This document shows, in pieces, positions 52,475 through 63,742 of a stretch of 64,000 nt of DNA (its first letter is position 1; each line of letters begins with the position of its first letter). Source of the DNA: Osmia lignaria lignaria (taxonomy: Eukaryota; Arthropoda; Insecta; Hymenoptera; Megachilidae); the NCBI RefSeq assembly GCF_051020975.1, contig NW_027478165.1, forward strand, positions 3,564,001-3,628,000, read 5' to 3'. A program made the translations under genes and the position numbers. The notes beneath the pieces are model-generated. The model saw only the letters and a list, made by a program, of their open reading frames with translations, made no database searches and was not told the origin of the DNA.

Positions 52475-53762
52475 TACTTTTTATGTTCTACGATATTTTT
52501 TGATCAGATGCGTAGTTCTCGAGATATATCAAGATATTTAAAAGTTCCGAAGCCGCACCAACATAATAGAGATACAGAAACACCGTGGCCCCTTTCTTTG
52601 AGATAACTCTGCACTATTGCGAGCTGCAAATGCCACTTCCAGCTTAGCTGTGCAGAAGAAGAACAACAAGAAGAAGAAATATCTCGAAATATGTCCGTCA
52701 GGCCCCTTCCCTTGAGATAAATCTGCAAATATCTCGGAAACGAAGCGAGCTATGGCAAAATGTTAAGAGACCTTTTTTGTAGAGAATTAAGTTTCCTACT
52801 TTTTATGTTCTATGATATTTTTCGATCAGAGGCGTAGTTCTCGAGATATATCAAGATATTTAAAAGTTCCGAAGCTGCACCAACATAATAGAGGTACAGA
52901 AACACCGTGGCCCCTTTCTTTGAGATAACTCTGCACTATAGCGAGCTGCCAATGCCACTTCCAGCTTAGCTGTGCAGAAGAAGAACAACAAGAATAAGAA
53001 ATATTTCGAAATATGTCCGTCAGGCCCCTTCCCTTGAGATAAATCTGCAAATATCTCGGAAACGAAGCGAGCTACGGCAAAATGTTAAGAGACCTTTTTT
53101 GTAGAAAATTAGGTTTCCTACTTTTTATGTTCTATGATATTTTTTGATCAGATGCGTAGTTCTCGAGATATATCAAGATATTTAAAGGTTCCGAAGCCGC
53201 ACCAACATAATAGAGATACAGAAACACCGTGGCCCCTTTCTTTGCGATAACTCTGCACTATTGCGAGCTGCAAATGCCACTTCCAGCTTAGCTGTGCAGA
53301 AGAAGAACAACAAGAAGAAGAAATATCTCGAAATATGTCCGTCAGGCCCCTTCCCTTGAGATAAATCTGCAAATATCTCGGAAACGATGCCAGTTATGGG
53401 AAAATGTTAAGAGACCTTTTTTGTAGAGAATTAAGTTTCCTACTTTTTATGTTCTATGATATTTTTTGATCAGATGCGTAGTTCTCGAGATATATCAAGA
53501 TATTTAAAAGTTCCGAAGCCGCACCAACATAATAGAGATACAGAAACGCCGTGGCCCGTTTCTTTGAGATAACTCTGCACTATTGCGCGCTGCAAATGCC
53601 ACTTCCAGCTTAGCTGTGCAGAAGAAGAACAACAAGAAGAAGAAATATCTCGAAATATGTCCGTCAGGCCCCTTCCCTTGAGATAAATCTGCAAATATCT
53701 CGGAAACGAAGCGAGCTATGGCAAAATGTTAAGAGACCTTTTTTGTAGAGAATTAAGTTTCC

Positions 53763-54082
53763 TACTTTTTATGTTCTATGATATTTTTCGATCAGAGGCG
53801 TAGTTCTCGGGATATATCAAGATATTTAAAAGTTCCGAAGCCGCACCAACATAATAGATACAGAAACACCGTGGCCCCTCTCTTTGAGATAACTCTGCAT
53901 GATTGCGAGCTGGAAATGCCACTTCCAGTTTAGCTGTGCAGAAGAAGAACAACAAGAAGAAGAAATATCTCGAAATATGTCCGTCAGGACCCTTCCCTTG
54001 AGATAAATCTGCAAATATCTCGGAAACGAAGCGAGCTATTGCAAAACGTTAAAAGACCTTTTTTGTAGAGAATTAAGTTTTC
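53763..54082. repeat. F-lineage monomer with 2-bp deletion, copy 5 (320 bp)
   Basis: The deletion is near 53,855, with tctcgggatat and a D-type head. It is the partner of the copy at 49,579 in the second thirteen-monomer duplication. Confidence 0.9.
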
Positions 54083-55370
54083 TACTTTTTATGTTCTATG
54101 ATATTTTTTGATCAGATGCGTAGTTCTCGAGATATATCAAGATATTTAAAAGCTCCGAAGCTGCACCAACATAATAGAGGTACAGAAACACCGTGGCCCC
54201 TTTCTTTGAGATAACTCTGCACTATTGCGAGCTGCAAATGCCACTTCCAGCTTAGCTGTGCAGAAGAAGAACAACAAGAATAAGAAATATTTCGAAATAT
54301 GTCCGTCAGGCCCCTTCCCTTGAGATAAATCTGCAAATATCTCGGAAACGAAGCGAGCTACGGCAAAATGTTAAGAGACCTTTTTTGTAGAGAATTATGT
54401 TTCCTACAATTTACGTTCTCCAATATTTTTTGATCAGATGCGTAGTTCTCGAGATATATCAAGATATTTAAAAGCTCCGAAGCTGCACCAACATAATAGA
54501 GGTTCAGAAACACCGTGGCCCCTTTCTTTGAGATAACTCTGCACTATTGCGAGCTGCAAATGCCACTTCCAGCTTAGCTGTGCAGAAGAAGAACAACAAG
54601 TATAAGAAATATTTCGAAATATGTCCGTCAGGCCCCTTCCCTTGAGATAAATCTGCAAATATCTCGGAAACGAAGCGAGCTACGGCAAAATGTTAAGAGA
54701 CCTTTTTTGTAGAAAATTAGGTTTCCTACTTTTTATGTTCTATGATATTTTTTGATCAGATGCGTAGTTCTCGAGATATATCAAGATATTTGAAAGTTCC
54801 GAAGCCGCACCAACATAATAGAGATACAGAAACACCGTGGCCCCTTTCTTTGAGATAACTCTGCACTATTGCGAGCGGCAAATGCCACTTCCAGCTTAGC
54901 TGTGCAGAAGAAGAACAACAAGAAGAAGAAATATCTGGAAATATGTCCGTCAGGCCCCTTCCCTTGAGATAAATCTGCAAATATCTCGGAAACGAAGCGA
55001 GCTACGGCAAAATGTTAAGAGACCTTTTTTGTAGAAAATTAGGATTCCTACTTTTTATGTTCTATGATATTTTTTGAACAGATGCATAGTTCTCGAGATA
55101 TATCAAGATATTTAAAAGTTCCGAAGCCGCACCAACATAATAGAGATACAGAAACACCGCGGCCCCTTTCTTTGAGATAACTCTGCACTATTGCGCGCTG
55201 CAAATGCCACTTCCAGCTTAGCTGTGCAGAAGAAGAACAACAAGAAGCAGAAATATCTCGAAATATGTCCGTCAGGCCCCTTCCCTTGAGATAAATCTGC
55301 AAATATCTCGGAAACGAAGCGAGCTATGGCAAAATGTTAAGAGACCTTTTTTGTAGAAAATTAGGATTCC

Positions 55371-58300
55371 TACTTTTTATGTTCTATGATATTTTTCGAT
55401 CAGAGGCGTAGTTCTCGAGATATATCAAGATATTTAAAAGTTCCGAAGCCGCACCAACATAATAGAGATACAGAAACACCGTGGCCCCTTTCTTTGAGAT
55501 AACTCTGCACGATTGCGAGCTGGAAATGCCACTTCCAGTTTAGCTGTGCAGAAGAAGAACAACAAGAAGAAGAAATATCTCGAAATATGTCCATCAGGAC
55601 CCTTCCCTTGAGATAAATCTGCAAATATCTCGGAAACGAAGCGAGCTATGGCAAAATGTTAAGAGACCTTTTTTGTAGAGAATTATGTTTCCTACAATTT
55701 ATGTTCTATGATATTTTTTGATCAGAAGCGTAGTTCTCGAGATATATCAAGATATTTGAAAGTTCCGAAGCCGCACCAACATAATAGAGATACAGAAACA
55801 CCGTGGCCCCTTTCTTTGAGATAACTCTGCACTATTGCGAGCGGCAAATGCCACTTCCAGCTTAGCTGTGCAGAAGAAGAACAACAAGAAGAAGAAATAT
55901 CTGGAAATATGTCCGTCAGGCCCCTTCCCTTGAGATAAATCTGCAAATATCTCGGAAACGAAGCGAGCTACGGCAAAATGTTAAGAGACCTTTTTTGTAG
56001 AAAATTAGGATTCCTACTTTTTATGTTCTATGATATTTTTTGAACAGATGCGTAGTTCTCGAGATATATCAAGATATTTAAAAGTTCCGAAGCCGCACCA
56101 ACATAATAGAGATACAGAAACACCGTGGCCCCATTCTTTGAGATAACTCTGCACTATTGCGCGCTGCAAATGCCACTTCCAGCTTAGCTGTGCAGAAGAA
56201 GAACAACAAGAAGAAGAAATATCTCGAAATATGTCCGTCAGGACCCTTCCCTTGAGATAAATCTGCAAATATCTCGGAAACGAAGCGAGCTATGGCAAAA
56301 TGTTAAGAGACCTTTTTTGTAGAAAATTAGGATTCCTACTTTTTATGTTCTATGATATTTTTTGAACAGATGCGTAGTTCTCGAGATATATCAAGATATT
56401 TAAAAGTTCCGAAGCCGCACCAACATAATAGAGGTACAGAAACACCGTGGCCCCTTTCTTTGAGATAACTCTGCACTATTGCGAGCTGCAAATGCCACTT
56501 CCAGCTTAGCTGTGCAGAAGAAGAACAACAAGAAGAAGAAATATCTCGAAATATGTCCGTCAGGACCCTTCCCTTGAGATAAATCTGCAAATATCTCGGA
56601 AACGAAGCGAGCTATTGCAAAACGTTAAGAGACCTTTTTTGTAGAGAATTAAGTTTCCTACTTTTTATGTTCTATGATATTTTTTGAACAGAGGCGTAGT
56701 TCTCGAGATATATCAAGATATTTAAAAGTTCCGAAGCCGCACCAACATAATAGAGATACAGAAACACCGTGGCCCCATTCTTTGAGATAACTCTGCACTA
56801 TTGCGCGCTGCAAATGCCACTTCCAGCTTAGCTGTGCAGAAGAAGAACAACAAGAAGAAGAAATATCTCGAAATATGTCCGTCAGGCCCCTTCCCTTGAG
56901 ATAAATCTGCAAATATCTCGGAAACGAAGCGAGCTATGGCAAAATGTTAAGAGACCTTTTTTGTAGAAAATTAGGATTCCTCCTTTTTATGTTCTATGAT
57001 ATTTTTTGAACAGATGCGTAGTTCTCGAGATATATCAAGATATTTAAAAGTTCCGAAGCCGCACCAACATAATAGAGGTACAGAAACACCGTGGCCCCTT
57101 TCTTTGAGATAACTCTGCACTATTGCGAGCTGCAAATGCCACTTCCAGCTTAGCTGTGCAGAAGAAGAACAACAAGAAGAAGAAATATCTCGAAATATGT
57201 CCGTCAGGACCCTTCCCTTGAGATAAATCTGCAAATATCTCGGAAACGAAGCGAGCTATTGCAAAACGTTAAGAGACCTTTTTTGTAGAGAATTAAGTTT
57301 CCTACTTTTTATGTTCTATGATATTTTTTGATCAGATGCGTAGTTCTCGAGATATATCAAGATATTTAAAAGTTCCGAAGCCGCACCAACATAATAGAGA
57401 TACAGAAACACCGTAGCCCCTTTCTTTGCGACAACTCTGCACTATTGCGAGCTGCAAATGCCACTTCCAGCTTAGCTGTGCAGAAGAAGAACAACAACAA
57501 GAAGAAATATCTCGAAATATGTCCGTCAGGCCCCTTCCCTTGAGATAAATCTGCAAATATCTCGGAAACGAAGCGAGCTATGGCAAAATGTTAAGAGACC
57601 TTTTTTGTAGAGAATTAAGTTTCCTACTTTTTACGTTCTATGATATTTTTCGATCAGAGGCGTAGTTCTCGAGATATATCAAGATATTTAAAAGTTCCGA
57701 AGCCGCACCAACATAATAGAGATACAGAAACACCGTGGCCCCTTTCTTTGAGATAACTCTGCACTATTGCGAGCTGCAAATGCCACTTCCAGTTTAGCTG
57801 TGCAGAAGAAGAACAACAAGAAGAAGAAATATCTCGAAATATGCCCATCAGGACCCTTCCCTTGAGATAAATCTGCAAATATCTCGGAAACGAAGCGAGC
57901 TATGGCAAAATATTAAGAGACCTTTTTTGTAGAGAATTAAGTTTCCTACTTTTTATGTTCTATGATATTTTTCGATCAGAGGCGTAGTTCTCGAGATATA
58001 TCAAGATATTTAAAAGTTCCGAAGCCGCACCAACATAATAGAGATACAGAAACACCGTGGCCCCTTTCTTTGAGATAACTCTGCACGATTGCGAGCTGGA
58101 AATGCCACTTCCAGTTTAGCTGTGCAGAAGAAGAACAACAAGAAGAAGAAATATCTCGAAATATGTCCATCAGGACCCTTCCCTTGAGATAAATCTGCAA
58201 ATATCTCGGAAACGAAGCGAGCTATGGCAAAATGTTAAGAGACCTTTTTTGTAGAGAATTATGTTTCCTACAATTTATGTTCTATGATATTTTTTGATCA

Positions 58301-59878
58301 GAAGCGTAGTTCTCGAGATATATCAAGATATTTGAAAGTTCCGAAGCCGCACCAACATAATAGAGATACAGAAACACCGTGGCCCCTTTCTTTGAGATAA
58401 CTCTGCACTATTGCGAGCGGCAAATGCCACTTCCAGCTTAGCTGTGCAGAAGAAGAACAACAAGAAGAAGAAATATCTGGAAATATGTCCGTCAGGCCCC
58501 TTCCCTTGAGATAAATCTGCAAATATCTCGGAAACGAAGCGAGCTACGGCAAAATATTAAGAGACCTTTTTTGTAGAGAATTAAGTTTCCTACTTTTTAT
58601 GTTCTATGATATTTTTCGATCAGAGGCGTAGTTCTCGAGATATATCAAGATATTTAAAAGTTCCGAAGCCGCACCAACATAATAGAGATACAGAAACACC
58701 GTGGCCCCTTTCTTTGAGATAACTCTGCACGATTGCGAGCTGGAAATGCCACTTCCAGTTTAGCTGTGCAGAAGAAGAACAACAAGAAGAAGAAATATCT
58801 CGAAATATGTCCATCAGGACCCTTCCCTTGAGATAAATCTGCAAATATCTCGGAAACGAAGCGAGCTATGGCAAAATGTTAAGAGACCTTTTTTGTAGAG
58901 AATTATGTTTCCTACAATTTATGTTCTATGATATTTTTTGATCAGAAGCGTAGTTCTCGAGATATATCAAGATATTTGAAAGTTCCGAAGCCGCACCAAC
59001 ATAATAGAGATACAGAAACACCGTGGCCCCTTTCTTTGAGATAACTCTGCACTATTGCGAGCGGCAAATGCCACTTCCAGCTTAGCTGTGCAGAAGAAGA
59101 ACAACAAGAAGAAGAAATATCTGGAAATATGTCCGTCAGGCCCCTTCCCTTGAGATAAATCTGCAAATATCTCGGAAACGAAGCGAGCTACGGCAAAATG
59201 TTAAGAGACCTTTTTTGTAGAAAATTAGGATTCCTACTTTTTATGTTCTATGATATTTTTTGAACAGATGCGTAGTTCTCGAGATATATCAAGATATTTA
59301 AAAGTTCCGAAGCCGCACCAACATAATAGAGATACGGAAACACCGTGGCCCCATTCTTTGAGATAACTCTGCACTATTGCGCGCTGCAAATGCCACTTCC
59401 AGCTTAGCTGTGCAGAAGAAGAACAACAAGAAGAAGAAATATCTCGAAATATGTCCGTCAGGACCCTTCCCTTGAGATAAATCTGCAAATATCTCGGAAA
59501 CGAAGCGAGCTATGGCAAAATGTTAAGAGACCTTTTTTGTAGAAAATTAGGATTCCTACTTTTTATGTTCTATGATATTTTTTGAACAGATGCGTAGTTC
59601 TCGAGATATATCAAGATATTTAAAAGTTCCGAAGCCGCACCAACATAATAGAGGTACAGAAACACCGTGGCCCCTTTCTTTGAGATAACTCTGCACTATT
59701 GCGAGCTGCAAATGCCACTTCCAGCTTAGCTGTGCAGAAGAAGAACAACAAGAAGAAGAAATATCTCGAAATATGTCCGTCAGGACCCTTCCCTTGAGAT
59801 AAATCTGCAAATATCTCGGAAACGAAGCGAGCTATTGCAAAATGTTAAGAGACCTTTTTTGTAGAGAATTAAGTTTCC
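55371..59878. repeat. Ten-monomer duplication (offset 3220 bp)
   Basis: Monomers 173-176 (55,371-56,658) recur as 183-186 (58,591-59,878). Shared markers in order are ttcgatcagaggcg with gtccatcagg, gaagcgtagttctcg with gcgagcggc and tctggaaatatg, gaacagatgcg with ccccattctttg, and gaacagatgcg with aggtac and agctattgc. The flanking monomers 177 and 187 differ (gaacagaggcg versus gatcagatgcg with accgtagcc). Confidence 0.88.
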
Positions 59879-62132
59879 TACTTTTTATGTTCTATGATAT
59901 TTTTTGATCAGATGCGTAGTTCTCGAGATATATCAAGATATTTAAAAGTTCCGAAGCCGCACCAACATAATAGAGATACAGAAACACCGTAGCCCCTTTC
60001 TTTGCGATAACTCTGCACTATTGCGAGCTGCAAATGCCACTTCCAGCTTAGCTGTGCAGAAGAAGAACAACAAGAAGAAGAAATATCTCGAAATATGTCC
60101 GTCAGGCCCCTTCCCTTGAGATAAATCTGCAAATATCTCGGAAACGAAGCGAGCTATGGCAAAATGTTAAGAGACCTTTTTTGTAGAGAATTAAGTTTCC
60201 TACTTTTTATGTTCTATGATATTTTTCGATCAGAGGCGTAGTTCTCGAGATATATCAAGATATTTAAAAGTTCCGAAGCCGCACCAACATAATAGAGGTT
60301 CAGAAACACCGTGGCCCCTTTCTTTGAGATAACTCTGCACTATTGCGAGCTGCAAATGCCACTTCCAGCTTAGCTGTGCAGAAGAAGAACAACAAGAATA
60401 AGAAATATTTCGAAATATGTCCGTCAGGCCCCTTCCCTTGAGATAAATCTGCAAATATCTCGGAAACGAAGCGAGCTACGGCAAAATGTTAAGAGACCTT
60501 TTTTGTAGAAAATTAGGTTTCCTACTTTTTATGTTCTATGATATTTTTTGATCAGATGCGTAGTTCTCGAGATATATCAAGATATTTGAAAGTTCCGAAG
60601 CCGCACCAACATAATAGAGATACAGAAACACCGTGGCCCCTTTCTTTGAGATAACTCTGCACTATTGCGAGCGGCAAATGCCACTTCCAGCTTAGCTGTG
60701 CAGAAGAAGAACAACAAGAAGAAGAAATATCTGGAAATATGTCCGTCAGGCCCCTTCCCTTGAGATAAATCTGCAAATATCTCGGAAACGAAGCGAGCTA
60801 CGGCAAAATGTTAAGAGACCTTTTTTGTAGAAAATTAGGATTCCTACTTTTTATGTTCTATGATATTTTTTGAACAGAGGCGTAGTTCTCGAGATATATC
60901 AAGATATTTAAAAGTTCCGAAGCCGCACCAACATAATAGAGATACAGAAACACCGTGGCCCCATTCTTTGAGATAACTCTGCACTATTGCGCGCTGCAAA
61001 TGCCACTTCCAGCTTAGCTGTGCAGAAGAAGAACAACAAGAAGAAGAAATATCTCGAAATATGTCCGTCAGGCCCCTTCCCTTGAGATAAATCTGCAAAT
61101 ATCTCGGAAACGAAGCGAGCTATGGCAAAATGTTAAGAGACCTTTTTTGTAGAAAATTAGGATTCCTACTTTTTATGTTCTATGATATTTTTTGAACAGC
61201 TGCGTAGTTCTCGAGATATATCAAGATATTTAAAAGTTCCGAAGCCGCACCAACATAATAGAGGTACAGAAACACCGTGGCCCCTTTCTTTGAGATAACT
61301 CTGCACTATTGCGAGCTGCAAATGCCACTTCCAGCTTAGCTGTGCAGAAGAAGAACAACAAGAAGAAGAAATATCTCGAAATATGTCCGTCAGGACCCTT
61401 CCCTTGAGATAAATCTGCAAATATCTCGGAAACGAAGCGAGCTATTGCAAAACGTTAAGAGACCTTTTTTGTAGAGAATTAAGTTTCCTACTTTTTATGT
61501 TCTATGATATTTTTTGATCAGATGCGTAGTTCTCGAGATATATCAAGATATTTAAAAGTTCCGAAGCCGCACCAACATAATAGAGATACAGAAACACCGT
61601 AGCCCCTTTCTTTGCGACAACTCTGCACTATTGCGAGCTGCAAATGCCACTTCCAGCTTAGCTGTGCAGAAGAAGAACAACAAGAAGAAGAAATATCTCG
61701 AAATATGTCCGTCAGGCCCCTTCCCTTGAGATAAATCTGCAAATATATCGGAAACGAAGCGAGCTATGGCAAAATGTTAAGAGACCTTTTTTGTAGAGAA
61801 TTAAGTTTCCTACTTTTTATGTTCTATGATATTTTTCGATCAGAGGCGTAGTTCTCGAGATATATCAAGATATTTAAAAGTTCCGAAGCCGCACCAACAT
61901 AATAGAGATACAGAAACACCGTGGCCCCTTTCTTTGAGATAACTCTGCACTATTGCGAGCTGCAAATGCCACTTCCAGTTTAGCTGTGCAGAAGAAGAAC
62001 AACAAGAAGAAGAAATATCTCGAAATATGCCCATCAGGACCCTTCCCTTGAGATAAATCTGCAAATATCTCGGAAACGAAGCGAGCTATGGCAAAATGTT
62101 AAGAGACCTTTTTTGTAGAGAATTATGTTTCC
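56659..62132. repeat. Thirteen-monomer duplication, third instance (offset 4186 bp)
   Basis: Monomers 177-180 (56,659-57,946) recur as 190-193 (60,845-62,132). Shared markers in order are gaacagaggcg with ccccattctttg, gaacag with aggtac, accgtagcccc with gcgacaactc, and atgcccatcagg. The neighbours 176/189 and 181/194 do not match. The four-monomer block is therefore short, but the spacing is again 13 monomers. Confidence 0.88.
57947..59234. repeat. Dimer duplication (644 bp)
   Basis: Monomers 181-182 are directly followed by the matching 183-184. The first member has ttcgatcagaggcg, gcacgattgc, gctggaaatg and gtccatcagg. The second has gaagcgtagttctcg, atatttgaaag, gcgagcggc and tctggaaatatg. 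Tails of the second members differ slightly (aaatattaag versus aaatgttaag). Confidence 0.88.
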
Positions 62133-62454
62133 TACAATTTATGTTCTATGATATTTTTTGATCAGAAGCGTAGTTTTCGAGATATATCGAGATATTTAAA
62201 AGTTCCGAAGCCGCACCAACATAATAGAGATACAGAAACACCGTGGCCCCTTTCTTTGGGATAACTCTGCACTATTGCGAGCTGGAAATGCCACTTCCAG
62301 TTTAGCTGTGCAGAAGAAGAACAACAAGAAGAAGAAATATCTCGAAATATGTCCGTCAGGACCCTTCCCTTGAGATAAATCTGCAAATATCTCGGAAACG
62401 AAGCGAGCTATTGCAAAACGTTAAGAGACCTCTTTTGTAGAGAATTAGGTTTCC

Positions 62455-63742
62455 TACTTTTTATGTTCTATGATATTTTTTGATCAGATGCGTAGTTCTC
62501 GAGATATATCAAGATATTTAAAAGCTCCGAAGCTGCACCAACATAATAGAGGTACAGAGACACCGTGGCCCCTTTCTTTGAGATAACTCTGCACTATTGC
62601 GGGCTGCAAATGCCACTTCCAGCTTAGCTGTGCAGAAGAAGAACAACAAGAATAAGAAATATTTCGAAATATGTCCGTCAGGCCCCTTCCCTTGAGATAA
62701 ATCTGCAAATATCTCGGAAACGAAGCGAGCTACGGCAAAATGTTAAGAGACCTTTTTTGTAGAAAATTAGGTTTCCTACTTTTTATGTTCTATGATATTT
62801 TTTGATCAGATGCGTAGTTCTCGAGATATATCAAGATATTTAAAAGTTCCGAAGCCGCACCAACATAATAGAGATACAGAAACACCGTGGCCCCTTTCTT
62901 TGCGATAACTCTGCACTATTGCGAGCTGCAAATGCCACTTCCAGCTTAGCTGTGCAGAAGAAGAACAACAAGAAGAAGAAATATCTCGAAATATGTCCGT
63001 CAGGCCCCTTCCCTTGAGATAAATCTGCAAATATCTCGGAAACGAAGCGAGCTATTGCAAAACGTTAAGAGACCTTTTTTGTAGAGAATTAAGTTTCCTA
63101 CTTTTTATGTTCTATGATATTTTTTGATCAGATGCGTAGTTCTCGAGATATATCAAGATATTTAAAAGCTCCGAAGCTGCACCAACATAATAGAGGTACA
63201 GAGACACCGTGGCCCCTTTCTTTGAGATAACTCTGCACTATTGCGGGCTGCAAATGCCACTTCCAGCTTAGCTGTGCAGAAGAAGAACAACAAGAATAAG
63301 AAATATTTCGAAATATGTCCGTCAGGCCCCTTCCCTTGAGATAAATCTGCAAATATCTCGGAAACGAAGCGAGCTACGGCAAAATGTTAAGAGACCTTTT
63401 TTGTAGAAAATTAGGTTTCCTACTTTTTATGTTCTATGATATTTTTTGATCAGATGCGTAGTTCTCGAGATATATCAAGATATTTAAAAGTTCCGAAGCC
63501 GCACCAACATAATAGAGATACAGAAACACCGTGGCCCCTTTCTTTGCGATAACTCTGCACTATTGCGAGCTGCAAATGCCACTTCCAGCTTAGCTGTGCA
63601 GAAGAAGAACAACAAGAAGAAGAAATATCTCGAAATATGTCCGTCAGGCCCCTTCCCTTGAGATAAATCTGCAAATATCTCGGAAACGAAGCGAGCTATG
63701 GCAAAATGTTAAGCGACCTTTTTTGTAGAGAATTAAGTTTCC
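62455..63742. repeat. Dimer duplication (644 bp) at the right edge
   Basis: Monomers 195-196 are followed by the matching 197-198. The first member has aagctgcacc, acagagacacc, gcgggctgc, gaataagaaatatttcg and agctacggc. The second has tttgcgataac and is otherwise near consensus. The tails of the second members differ (agctattgcaaaacg versus agctatggcaaaatg), so the join to the next unit was made inside a monomer. Confidence 0.9.

Larger units (their letters stand above)
47647..54175. repeat. Thirteen-monomer duplication, second instance (offset 4184 bp)
   Basis: Monomers 149-155 and the start of 156 (47,647 to about 49,990) recur as 162-168 and the start of 169 (51,831 to about 54,175). Shared markers are atcctgatattt with gaagcggcacc, ttcgatcagaggcg followed by aagctgcacc, gctgccaatgcc (48,761 and 52,945), aaaggttccg with gccagttatggg, cccgtttctttg with gcgcgctgc, tctcgggatatatc with the 2-bp deletion, and aagttttctac. 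The offset is 13 x 322 minus one 2-bp deletion. The match stops at gctgcaccaacataatag in monomers 156 and 169. Confidence 0.92.
40888..54404. repeat. Domain 3: seven-monomer higher-order unit and rearranged derivatives (monomers 128-169)
   Basis: This region carries monomers with gctggaaatgcc and ccagtttagc (types D, E and F), interleaved with A, B, C and G types in a fixed order. Three successive units lie at 40,888-47,326. The rest consists of partial units joined to material resembling domain 2. Examples are the X type with atcctgatattt and gaagcggcacc, and F copies with a 2-bp deletion. Class I bodies are not seen after the A monomer at 45,073 until 62,133. Class I heads survive here only as chimeras joined to class II bodies. 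Confidence 0.75.
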
